A stretch of 64,000 bases of DNA, from assembly GCF_036711975.1 (NCBI RefSeq), contig NC_091966.1, positions 9,431,501 to 9,495,500 on the forward strand, given 5' to 3'. Positions 13,702 through 24,129 of the stretch are shown here, piece after piece (position 1 is the first letter of the stretch; each line of letters begins with the position of its first letter). A model generated the notes under the pieces. It saw nothing but the letters and a program-made list of their open reading frames with translations, was not told where the DNA came from and did not search any database. This stretch comes from Onthophagus taurus (taxonomy: Eukaryota > Arthropoda > Insecta > Coleoptera > Scarabaeidae). The translations under genes and the position numbers were made by a program.

Positions 13702-14268
13702 TATTTTATTACGCCTACTTCCACATTGCAGCATAATGTCTTGTAATTATTTCAGCGCATTCATTTCCTTAAGCAACATCTTCACTTACATACTAACAAT
13801 CGGTTAATATAAACTTCTGCGCACAATTTTAAAACATTCCTATGTTTATTACCCTATTTTAGTAGCTTTTGAAATCATTCGATTCTGTTCATGTAACAGA
13901 ATTCTTAATAGAAAAAAGTTCAATGTAGATTGTAAAGAAATCAATCTCACTCGTACTCATGTTTATTAACATATTCATTAGCTTTTAAATCGGTTTGATT
14001 TCATTGAAACTTTATTGAAAATTCTGTAGATAGAACAGTATAGTCAATCAAAATGTAAATTAATTGATTAACTAATTCATTGGCAATTATCAATAACAGG
14101 TCAAAGCCTGGTATTAAATTAACTCATTTATTGTTAAAAACAATTATAATTCTTAACAGCACTAGAGTAATGAATAAATTAAAATCTTTTTGAAGTATTT
14201 TGAATGATTTATTTTAAAAAGTTACTGCTCAGAACAGCATAATAACCAATAGACTCCCTTTAATAGAG

Positions 14269-14830
14269 TCAAGTACTTTTTAGTTCGTACTGTATTATAC
14301 TTACCATGGCTTTTTTCTGTTTCAGCAACCCCTCTTTTTCCTTCAAATCTTCTCCATCGCATATCCTTTCTGCTCGCTGGAACAAGGATGGATCAGTAAT
14401 TTCTTTACTCTTCTGATATGAATAGTGATGGGACGAAGCTTGTAGATAACTATTCGTGTGCGTCTTCTTCCGACACACTCTCAGTTCCATGTACCCATCT
14501 GTCTTCCTAGTAACCAAAATATCCAGGAATGTTGTGAATCTTCTTTCCAGCTTCCGATTTTATGGATAATTTAATGGTGTGTTGAGAGTTCAGGTGATCT
14601 AGGAACTTTTTCTTATGCTGTCAGATCACAAAGGACTCATCTATGTAACGATGCCATATGTAACAATGTAACGATCTGACATATCTCTGAAATATGATAC
14701 TGTTTTACCTGTAACTGATGACAGAACAAGTGCTTCGCCAACTGGTATAACTAAAACTAGAACTGTTTCTGTAGAATTGCAACCTTCTTTATGAACGCAC
14801 GGCTTAACCCGAAAATTTCTAATTCTAGGT
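14269..14830 (-). pseudogene. Penelope-like retroelement fragment (reverse transcriptase)
   Basis: The minus strand shows the C-terminal half of a Penelope-type reverse transcriptase. A degraded W.RYIDESFVI box lies near 14655 (the RYVDDTF-type catalytic block). It is followed by FLDHLNSQHTIKLSI and then LVTRKTDGYMELRVCRK.THT and SSHHYSYQKS, the typical LDV.VTRK...YRK.THTD..L...SHHP..QK series. The last segment is open from 14517 to 14269. A CTTAACCCGAAAATTTCTAATTCTAG stretch near 14805 resembles the short repeats found with the other Penelope copy at 27.2 kb. Stops and frame changes mark it as dead. Confidence 0.7.
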
Positions 14831-15037
14831 CTAACTACGGGTCTTCAGTAACTTCATGGTATAAAAAGGATTTTGTAAACATTTTGAAATTTTGAATATT
14901 TTTTCTTTCAACCGAATAATATTATTAAAATAAAGTTTGACATAGTTATAGATCTTTCTTTATTCTCAATTTCCTATGAGTGAAGAAAAAAATAAAAGTT
15001 TCTGAATTAATTTAAAAAATTTTCATATTTGAACGCG

Positions 15038-15260
15038 TTAACAATTGTAGCAATTACAAATGTTAATCGTTTCGCGCTGCGCAATTTTAAAGTAGGGGGG
15101 CCCCGCTTGAAGAGGTCGCCCCCTATTGCAAAATCCATTGTATTCTTCGGCGTCGGAAAAATGAAAGAAAACCGCGTGCGTTCGCTTCCAGCTCGACTTT
15201 AGAGCGTGGAGTCGTAAAACGTTCAACGCGGCCTCCTTTAATGGAACCACTCTGATTGTT
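15038..15260. other. GC-rich island, function unknown
   Basis: This segment has a GGGGGGCCCC run and several CpG-rich words in otherwise AT-rich DNA. An open minus-strand frame exists (70 codons) but shows no domain. It could be a promoter or 5' UTR of an unseen gene, or a conserved non-coding element. Confidence 0.3.
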
Positions 15261-16239
15261 TATGACTAATTAACTTTAGACACTCACACTCCTGCTGCGT
15301 TCCAGACACGCATTTCGCACGGACCGTAAAAAGGTATCTTTTGTCGTATTGCGTGAGTGAAAACTATGTTGAACGTTTGATAAATTAATGTTGTTTTTCT
15401 GCATAGTTAGGAATGGTACCGAGATATCTTCTTCTTTTCTTTCTCTTTGAGTGTATCTGTTTATATTATTCGTATCCTTGAGCAAATCGACGATTGCATC
15501 TCTTTATTTATAACCTCGAGAGAATCTGTTTATTATTACGGTTTTATGCGAACCGATTTTGCCTCTGGCATCGAATACAATCTAATTTGATGTTCCCAAT
15601 AATTAGACATAAACTCGTTTTAGAATATGGTTTGTCTTTGAACTAGTAAAGCAACATCAAGGTTGGTTTAGTTAACCTTATAAAGAAATGAAACGTAATT
15701 GTGCTTGTTGTAATAATTAGTTGCTAAATTTGGTAAAAGGCAATTTCACTTTGTGCTTTTTGCAATGCCATTTCGATCTACAAAGAATATTGTGATCTTT
15801 TGTACTGAGACGAAAAAATCCGCGTGATTTATTTATAATAAACTGGAATAAATGGTTGATATTGTGGTAAAAGTCAAATCGTGTGGGTGTTTGAATTAAC
15901 TTGACCAAGTAAGTCATGAACGGCATTTTAACCTGGAGATAAATACGCTTATCTATTCTTGAGATGATGTTTTACTTCACTTGGTATTTAAGAATTATGA
16001 AAATTAATATTAAAAATACAGTAAAACCTTGATATAATGGATTAATACGGGGAAGGGAGTGTCCGTTATAGCCAAAAGTGCGTTGTATGAATAATTATAA
16101 TGCACACAAATTCGGACAGCTATTCACACCGTTGCGTTCAGTCTACGTGGCTTTATATTTATACCAAAAATGCTAAAATCTAAAAAACTGCTAAATCCCG
16201 GAAAGAGGTGCACAGCTCGAAGACCCGTTCGTGACGTCT

Positions 16240-16400
16240 ACGCTGAACAATTAAAACTAGAACTAACACTAGACCTAGAACTACATCTAACTCTACTTTT
16301 AGTTCAATAAAAGTATACAACAATCTAATAATCAATAACAACTAAAACTAGAGCTAAAACCAGCACTAGATCTAACACTAGACCTAGAAACGTTCGGGTT
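16240..16400. repeat. Minisatellite of AACTAGAACTAACACTAGAC-type units
   Basis: Degenerate runs of about 12 bp units (ACTAGAACTAAC, ACTAGACCTAGA) end in AGAAACGTTCGGGTTTAGCC. The same unit and the same CGGGTTTAG ending recur near 27190-27235 and, as an inverted pair, at 28380-28535. Partial versions occur at 14745-14830 and 26438-26470. Confidence 0.7.
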
Positions 16401-17267
16401 TAGCCATACCTCTCTTAAGACGGCTAAATGCTAAAATCTGGTGATAGAAAATATGAAATAACTGCGGATTATGATTTCTTGATACATTAGGAATATTTTC
16501 TATTCATAACATTTTTCTCTATCAGTTTTAGTACTTACGTTATAGTTAATTTTCTTAAGAAAAATCGTCCAATTTTGGCATTTTGTGATTTATGCTATAT
16601 CACTAGAAACTGGTGATAGGTAAATATAAAATAAGTGTGAATTATAATTTACTGATGCATTGGGAATATTTTTTATTTATAACGTCTTTCTCAATCAGTT
16701 TTAATACTTACGTTACCTATGATCACAGGCGGAGCAGCAGCCTGGTATAGGAAAGTCCGACAGACTTCAGTTATCAGCAAACTTTCACGAATTCAACGAG
16801 TAGCTGGATTGGCAATATCAGGTGCGATAAGCACAACGCCAACTCTAGCAATGGAGATTCTGTTTTTCCTATCTCCTCTGCATTTGTATATAGAGAAAGT
16901 GGCTAGAACAACCATTTACAGATTTAAACAATATGCTCAAAACTGTTCCGACATGTCCTACCAATAGGCTGCAGCAGACATTATAAGCACTGAAGCATAC
17001 TGTGCTATAAATGCCGTCAGATTTGATGGGATCACTATCAGTATTAATGCTCGATACCAGATTGTACTGCCTGAACAGTAGTCCTGGATCGAGAATGAAA
17101 ATTCACTGGTAGATATTTGCACGTGCACAGATGGATCAAAAACGCCGGAAGGGGTCAAAGCAGGAGTATACTGCCAGACACCTCGTATTAAGCAAGCTTT
17201 CAGCCTGGGTACGTACTGTACTGTATTCCAAGCGGAAGTATTTGCTATTGATATGGGTGCTAAAATC

Positions 17268-18574
17268 GTACAAATTAAAAGAAGCGAAGTGGTTAAACAT
17301 GAAAAATCGACGTTTATTACATTGTTTAACTATGTATCACAAAATTATCACCAATACGTCACCATCATATCAGTACGAAAAATTAACTTATCGTACAGAT
17401 GTGCATAATCTTAATCTCAGACATAGAGGCTTGCTTGAAATACCTGCACACCGAATAGAGTTTTTTAAACGATGCTTCTCATATCGGATAGTCTTGAAAT
17501 ACAATTCGCTACCAAATGAGTTTAAAAAAATGCGCGTCCAAACAATTCAAAATCAAATATAAACGATACCTCTGTGCTCTCTTTGGCTTTCGTGCCTGAC
17601 GCCTCGCCTGCCGCAATTTCAAGCTCTGTGGCTGTTTCAGTAAATTATTCAATGTTCCAATGAACTGTTGTTTCTCTGTTTTTCTACTTCATTTGATGAT
17701 GGGCCTGCATTTCATATATTATGTTTTCGTTCTTTTTTTTTTTCATGTTAGAGAAAATTTAATTTACCCTTGTTCTTTTGTTGTATCTAGTCTATTTTAT
17801 TTGATCAATTATGCTTTATTTAATGTAATGTAAAGGTTATGTTTGAAAAGCGTCTCGTCGCAATTTTGCGTCAGACGAAACATCGCCAATTTTCATTTCT
17901 ATGTATATTGTTTTATTTATTTTTTTTTTGTTTGTATATACTGGATGATTCTCAACCTATACACATAAACTGAGGAATTTATTCCTCAGGACAAATAATG
18001 ACTAATAGATGAAAAAAATTGTAGTAAAAGTTTTTTAGTTTCCTAGATATCCGATATAATCGGCGACATAGAGATAATGTGTTTCCTGGAAGATGGATAG
18101 GTCGAGATGGTCTAATGGTCTGGCCACAATGATCGCCCGGCTTCAATCCTCTTGACTTATACCTTTCGGGTCACTTAAAAAGCATAGTGTACGTCACAGA
18201 AGTTAATACTCAGCAAATATTGCAAAATCAGATACATGCTGCTGCCCAGACAATCCACCAACATCCTGGTTTAGGCCGCGCTAGTGTGGGATCGTGGATT
18301 CGGGGAGCCCAATTGATAGAAAATATGGAAAATAACTTCGAAAACTTGCTGTGATGTTATTTTAAAATGTTCTATGTTTTCTTGACGTTCTTTACTATTT
18401 GAAAGTAAATATCACGGATATCTATGAAACAGAAAATCTTTTGGTACTAATTTTTTCGCCTAATAGTCATTATTCGTCATGAGGAGTAAATCCCTCAGTG
18501 TATGCGTATAGGTTGAGAATCAGCCTGTATACACTTTTTTGGAAATGGAAATAAAGTTTATTATTATTATTATT
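17268..18574 (+). mobile_element. Second LINE fragment (3' end) inserted in the RNase H domain of the first
   Basis: The host reading frame stops at GCTAAAATC (17259-17267) and resumes with AATCCTTCTTGAG (from 18575). The shared AATC is the visible target duplication. The inserted DNA encodes a LINE reverse-transcriptase C-terminus (17271-17562, LTMYHKIITNTSPSYQYEKL...NLRHRGLLEIP...FFKRCFSYR). A 3' untranslated region follows, ending in AATAAAGTTTATTATTATTATTATTA, a simple-repeat tail. It is 5' truncated. A Tc1/IS630-type remnant sits in its 3' untranslated region. Confidence 0.75.
17941..18527 (+). mobile_element. Tc1/IS630-type transposon remnant with inverted ends of about 85 bp
   Basis: The left end CTGGATGATTCTCAACCTAT and the right end (inverted: CAGGCTGATTCTCAACCTAT) are imperfect inverted repeats of about 85 bp flanked by TA. 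The interior encodes, on the plus strand near 18085-18350, a decayed transposase C-terminus (FPGRWIGRDGL, SPGFNPLDLYLSGHLKSIVY, HPGLGRASVGSWIRGAQ). This is the region holding the last catalytic residue in Tc1/mariner relatives. The 587 bp length and stops show an internally deleted, dead copy. Confidence 0.75.
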
Positions 18575-19550
18575 AATCCTTCTTGAGAGGGGGTTGAAGA
18601 ACATGACAGTACGACTTTTCTCAGACAGTCAAGCTCTCCAGGCGCTGCAAGCCGTGAAAATGGTGTCGGCTCTGATTAATGATTGCAAGAGAACATTAAA
18701 CACACTGAGTTGTGATAACAGAGTTTCTCTGATCTGGGTCCCCGGTCACTCTGGGATTGCTGGCAATGAAGCGGCAGATGAGCTAGCACGAGAGGGCAGC
18801 GCTAAAGCGTTTGTGGAGCCGGAACCAGCAGTTGATGTATCATTTGCGATAGCCAAATATAGGATTGGACTCTGGGCTGAAGAGAGACTTCGCCTACTGT
18901 GATCCAGTTCTCCTGGAATGAGACATGCTAAGGTGTTTATTAACATCGCCACTGTCAAACCCGGGAATATTTTAGGACTTGCTCGTAGCAGCATAAAAGT
19001 GTTTTTACTAGGCAATCTCAACTTGTTGGGTTTAGCGATGTTGAATGCCGACTATGTGCTGAGGATGCAGAAACGGTTGAGCATGATTTAAGTCACTGCC
19101 CTGTTGTTAACCGTATATTAGATTCTCGATTTTTGGGTAGCAGTTTATCTCCTCAAAGGATCTGAATGTTCTTTCATGACCGAGCGAGGTATTAATGTTC
19201 GTTAAGCCTATTGGACTGCACGGTGAAATGTGATAACGATATCTATCGGGGTACAATAAATCCTTAGGGTCGCGGTGCAAGGTTGGTTGGTCCGCCTACC
19301 CGATATGTTGTCTGTGTAATGTAATGTACGTTATAATTCATTTTATTAAGACATATCGTCTAATTTTGACATTTTGTGATTTATGTTATATCACTAGAAA
19401 CTGGTGATAAATAAATATGAAATAAGTGTGGATTATGATTTTTTATTCATAACATCTTTCTCGATCAATTTTAGTATTAAGCTTATAATTGATTTTGTTA
19501 TGAAAAATCATCCTATTTTGACATTTTGGGGATTTATGCCATATCACTAG

Positions 19551-20580
19551 CACAATTGTGCAAAATTGCCAAGATCAAAGAATGAACGTCTTTATGTGCT
19601 TTATCGACTATGAGAAGGCATTTGACAACGTTAAACACAATCTTCTGATAACATACCTTAGAGATCTGGGACTGGATGCAAACGATGTAAGACTAATTGG
19701 TAATCTATATTGGCACCAAAAGGCGGAAGTCCGAGAAAATATCGCTGGAACAACCGAAAATTTTGAAATCAAAAAGGGCGTTCGCCAAGGGTGTATTCTG
19801 ACTCCAATACTGTCTAACCTGCCCGTAAATGAGCATTCTCCGAGTTAATGTCAAATTGTTCCTTTAGAATTAATGTAAATAAATAATCCAAGTTAAAGAA
19901 GAAGGCCAAAGGTTGCCAAGGTTTGAAAATTAATATTAACAAGTCCAAACTTATGGTGGTTAGTAGGAACGATACTCCACACTCTACACACTCGAATACA
20001 TGTTGATGGAGAGATCATGGAACAGGTCAAACAGTTTAGATACTTGGGATGAAGGGATAAGATGCAGGATTGAACAACCTAGAACAACTTTTCTAAGACT
20101 TCGAAAATTTCTTACGGACAAGAACTTGAATTTCAGCCTCAGATATGGGATGGTATAGTGCTACGTCTGGATCGTTCTCCTATATGAGGTGGAGACATGG
20201 ACCCTGAAAATGTCAATAATCAATAAAATCAAAGCCTTCGAAATGTAGATCCCGCGGCGAATGTTGAAGGTGTCTTGGATCGATCACCTGAGTAACGAAG
20301 ACGTTCTTCGAAGAGCCGGCCTAGGAGAACGAGAACTTTTTGAAAATATTAAGAAAAGAAAGATAAGTTATCTTGGACATATACTACGGGGAGAACGGTA
20401 CCATTTCCAACGCCTCATTCTACAGGGAAAAATTGGGGAAAAAAAAAGGAATAGGTAGAAAAAAATTATCGTGGCTAAGAAATATCCGTCAGTGAACAGG
20501 GATAGCACAGGACTTCCAAACATAGCAGAATGCTGCACATAATGGAACCATCTGATAGGACACTTTAAGAAGAAGAAGCT
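19551..20580 (+). mobile_element. RTE-type LINE, 5' truncated
   Basis: It is flanked by a perfect 10 bp target duplication, ATATCACTAG (19541-19550 and 20581-20590). The plus strand encodes part of reverse transcriptase (FIDYEKAFDNVKHNLL and GVRQGCILTPILSNL, within 19558-19848). After frame breaks comes the C-terminal segment typical of insect RTE elements (VLRRAGLGERELFENIKKRK and YLGHILRGERY, 20261-20458). The end is an AAGAAGAAG tail. Several frame breaks make it inactive. Confidence 0.85.
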
Positions 20581-20725
20581 ATATCACTAGAAATAGAGGA
20601 ACAAAGAGAAGTCTAAGTTTTACTCTAATAATCTATGTAAATGTAAATGTAATGACTTGAAAAATATTTTGTTCGTTATATCCAAAGTCCGTTCTAACGC
20701 AGTCCGTTATATCGAGGTTTTAGCG

Positions 20726-22360
20726 TATTTATTACTTCAATTGTCGTTATAGGTTACGGATTAACGTGATTTAAAAGAGAAATATATTCAATGTATATAC
20801 AATATATGAACCTTTGTGCGCACACGATAAAATCTTCACAGGCCTAAAAATTATGTCTTTAACGCGTTTGACATTTGGTTATGGGACAACTACCGATGGC
20901 CGTGGAATGAATCGACGTTGTGCCCATACGTTAAAACGTGTCGCCATCGTCATTTCCTTTAGATACAACAATTTAATCTTTAATCCTCCTTATAAAACGA
21001 TTATATAACGGCGACGAGTTGTTTTGATAATAAAACGCTTTTATTTTGATAAAGATGCGGAAAGAATGTTACGAGTGATAGTAAAACTGTAATATACAAA
21101 GTAAACCTTTTGTTTTGAAGGAGCGCCTTTTATTGCGTTAGTGATCTTTTAAGTAATTTGTTTTATAAAAAAATCTATTTAACTAAAGAATTCGTTAATA
21201 ATTTGTTGTATACACTCCCCTATACCTAATGAATTATCTCGTAAAGATTTATTACGGTGAATTAAAATAGCGACTTTTTTTAAGAAAATCATATAACCGG
21301 TGATTAATTCAGGAAACATCAATGGCGTTGTTGTCTATTAAACACATTTTCGTCCTTGGTATTTGGCTCAACATTTCCAAACGTTAAATGTTTTGTACAT
21401 CCTTAATCGTAATTGCCCAATTATGCGGATTATACCCAACGATGGCCGTTTGAAGGATTTAACGACTTCGTAATACAAGAAGTCAATTCGGCACGATCTT
21501 TGAAACGCTTATACCCTATTAATGACCCAATTCAAATTTACCAATTTACGTTATATTTGTTACGTCAGATCATTAGACGGAAAAACGCGTACTTCTCATT
21601 AAAATGAACCTCCGTTTGCCTGAAGATGGTAGAGTTGGAAGCGAGTGAGTTCAAGGGAAGATGCTGTTCAACGCGCACCTACCTATTCTACAATAGACAA
21701 TTATGTAATTTGCTAAAAATAAGGTCAAGAGTATCAGATTACGGATCTATGGGTATTTTGTCTACAACTTCAAAACTATGATTTTTACATTACAAAAGTT
21801 AATAATTTTAATACGTATAACGTGACTATTAAGAAAAATACAAATTAATTTAGTCGATGAGAACTCAGATTGCTTCTTTAATAATGTCTTATTTTGCCTA
21901 TTGACCTTTTTCTTCAAATGAAGTTTATTACCAGCGGAGTAGTGATCGGATTCGTTGTATTCTAGTAATTAGAAGAGGCTATACATGGTTTATTGTCACG
22001 TCTAAGCAATAAATCAAAAAATAATATCGCTTATATTTCCTTTTTATCGTTGCCGACTTTAAAAGATCACTTCGAATCTTTGATAGTTCTTTCTTAAATA
22101 TCTTTGTGTTATATGATCCCCAACTTCCTGACATTTTATATCTACGCGATATAATCGTAACCATAATTAAGATATGTATCAAGGGTAAGCTCATAATTTC
22201 TATTACAATAGGTAATAAACAATATCGTTGAACTACAAACACGGTGGTTAAAGAGGAGGGAAAGTTAAAATCTAAGATGAGAATGGTCGATTGAAATCCT
22301 CTAAAGGACGGTTTATTCTTTGGCATTTTCAATTTGGATCGTCGATATCTGCCTAGTTGG
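20726..22360. other. Non-coding; no gene supported
   Basis: Part of it (20800-20960 and 21410-21605) is less AT-rich and open over about 64 codons on the plus strand, but shows no domain, start context or splice pairing I can defend. Confidence 0.4.
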
Positions 22361-22925
22361 GGAAGAAGAAGAAAACGGGAATGGCGTACCAAGGCGATTT
22401 TAGAATCAAAAAAATTCTAAAATCGAGCGGCGCGTCTCTTCATAATAATTGCCTTGCTATTCGTTTGAGCTTATACAGGAGAAATCCGCTGATTACATCA
22501 CTGGACCATTAAAGGTTGGATCTTGCCGCATTTTGAATATATTTAATGCGGCATTCTTGTAGAGATTGTTGGCCCGAAGACAGTCGCCGAGCTTATCCTT
22601 GAGCCTCCTGACTGCCGCTGCTGCCTTCTCCTCATCCTTCTCCTCCTCCTTCACCTCCTCCTCCACCAACATTTTCGTCCTCCTCCTGCTTCACAAACCA
22701 TATCGATCTCCTCTTCCTTTTCGAAGGAGCGTCTCCCGCTGCCACCTATCAGCGTCTACCATTGTTTTCCACCGGGACGCGCGATCTGACGAGATAACTC
22801 TGAGCGATTTATACGGAGGAAAAATGACGGGCCGATATCGATTTTTGCTGCTGTGCGGTCGCATCCGGCCATTATGTTTGACGGAAAAACAAACAAATTT
22901 ACATGAGATGAAACTCGCATAACAA
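22360..22925. other. GC-rich island with TCC-rich tract; possible promoter or 5' exon
   Basis: Composition shifts sharply from the flanks. A CTCCTC-rich pyrimidine tract covers 22610-22730, and a palindrome-like TTGCCGCATT...AATGCGGCATT pair lies near 22523-22555. A plus-strand frame is open 22566-22922 but reads as low-complexity Ser/Leu followed by basic residues. CpG-bearing GC-rich islands in AT-rich insect DNA often mark promoters; that is inference only. Confidence 0.3.
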
Positions 22926-23401
22926 TTAAGTTATTGCTTCAGACTATTTTCACATCGTAACACAACCTTGCGTCTTTTTTATACCTACACATTGTCTCTA
23001 ATAATAGATTAATAACCAAAAAAAATTGTTAACTTTTCAATTTTAAATCAATAAATCTCGAGGACATAAAAGCTTTTTCAGAAACTGGTAAATTTTTTTA
23101 AGGAAAAAATGTTTGTTCGTCGATCAAACTTAGTACTCAATCTTATTTACTATGTAAGTATACAAAGAAATCAACTTTAAAATTAAGTTATGACATCTTC
23201 CTCCAAGAATTCATATGATGAATTTAAGCAGCATATGATTATATTATTTTTACAAAGTATGGCTACGATCGTATATATAGTTTTTTTTGTACGTGATGTA
23301 AATACAGTGAATTTTTGTGTAAAATAATGTTCTTACTTCCTAATACTCTTTCTAGATTTATAGTTTCTACGATTTGTTGGCTTGTTAATATTGGCAAGAG
23401 C

Positions 23402-23650
23402 TTACAAATCCCATAACAAAGAAAGTACGAATTTATGGAATGTAGAAGATGGATGGTGGTCCAGATGCGGTAGTGAAGCTATTAGAAGGTGCTGCATTTC
23501 ATTAGCCTTAACTTCTTCTACCCAATTCAGAGCCTCACCTCTTAGCTGATGGAAACCTAAGCAACCCTGCGAAGGACCGTAGAAACCAACCCCAGTGAAA
23601 GCCGGGGCAGGGCTTACGGACCAATCAAAAATTAGGTAGTGAATCAAGTA
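23402..23650. other. GC-richer segment of unknown origin
   Basis: A 245 bp stretch of balanced composition abuts the RTE fragment at 23690. The minus strand is open for 81 codons with no recognised domain. It may be part of a repeat; I see no boundaries. Confidence 0.25.
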
Positions 23651-23689
23651 CTTCCTATCATAAAAATAATACCAGTCATGGAATACGGA

Positions 23690-24125
23690 ATATGCTTTTG
23701 GAAGTGAAATTTAAAAACATTAAACAAGCGAATAAAGTGAAGAAATATGAATTAATGGTAACGGCTATACAAAAGACTAAATGGCTAAGGAAAGATATAC
23801 GATACACAAAAACTCGTGTAATATTACAAAGCAGAAAAGAAAAAGAAAATAAAGAACTTGACACAGCATATATCATGGACAACAGAATAAAACCAAGCAT
23901 TCTAAAATTAGCAATTAATAAAAGAACATGATTTTAAGAATTCACACAATTTCTTTTTATTTTAACCATAATCAGTGTGCACTGCCCGATAGAAGAGGGT
24001 AAAGACACAGAACTGAAATAGAATTTTTAGCAACACCTAACAAAAATATGTGATAAGACACCATGAAATCACACCTGGCTTATAATGGGCAACACGAATG
24101 CCAAGATCACCAATTGATAATAACG
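23690..24125 (+). pseudogene. RTE-type LINE fragment, endonuclease domain
   Basis: The plus strand encodes the N-terminal half of an apurinic-type endonuclease as found in RTE elements. It starts with ELMVTAIQKTKW (the catalytic Glu appears replaced: Q-K-T-K-W instead of Q-E-T-K-W). TRVILQSRKEK and ..IKPSILKLAINKRT follow, then after a frame change NAHCP-like and EIEFLATPNKN segments. Reverse transcriptase is missing. The copy is dead. Confidence 0.65.
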
Positions 24126-24129
24126 AATT

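Larger units (their letters stand above)
16716..19326 (+). mobile_element. Jockey-like non-LTR retrotransposon, 5' truncated, itself split
   Basis: This insertion lies between two copies of TACGTTA (16709-16715 and 19327-19333), a 7 bp target duplication. The first part encodes the end of reverse transcriptase (SKLSRIQRVAGLAISGA...TPTLAMEIL) and the start of RNase H (TDGSKTPEGVKAG, VFQAEVFAIDMG). The domain resumes at 18579 with LLERGLKNMTVRLFSDSQALQAL and WVPGHSGIAGNEAADELA, then a CRLCAEDAETVEHDL.HC zinc-knuckle-like end near 19040. The gap between halves is a later LINE insertion. There are several stops, so it is inactive. A paralogous piece lies at 56795-57045. Confidence 0.8.
16439..19550. 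repeat. Three tandem copies of a repeat about 172 bp long inside the pogo-like element
   Basis: Copies begin CTGGTGATA at 16439, 16610 and 19401. Each contains a ..CATAAC..TTTCTC.ATCA.TTTTAGTA block and ends in ATATCACTAG. The second copy is split by the retrotransposon at 16716-19326. With that removed it is about 173 bp, matching the 171 bp first copy. The third is split after ATATCACTAG by the RTE insertion. Confidence 0.75.
16019..20725. mobile_element. Pogo/Tigger-like DNA transposon, non-autonomous, disrupted by nested insertions
   Basis: The left end, CAGTAAAACCTTGATATAA at 16019, matches inverted at the right end (TTATATCGAGGTTTTAGCG, ending 20725). Both are flanked by TA, the target duplication expected of the pogo/Tigger group. 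CAGTAAAACC..GATATAACGGA termini are typical of insect pogo-like elements. Subtracting the later insertions at 16716-19333 and 19551-20590 leaves an original element of about 1.05 kb with no transposase, so it was non-autonomous. Its interior carries a minisatellite and a tandem repeat, listed separately. A related end fragment lies at 26331-26400. Confidence 0.75.

Noticed and set aside
18746..19021. 91-codon minus-strand frame
   Set aside because: It is the antisense shadow of the LINE RNase H domain encoded on the plus strand.
22566..22922. 118-codon plus-strand frame
   Set aside because: It is a Ser/Leu-rich low-complexity translation of a TCC tract with no domain. Long open frames are expected in GC-rich patches.
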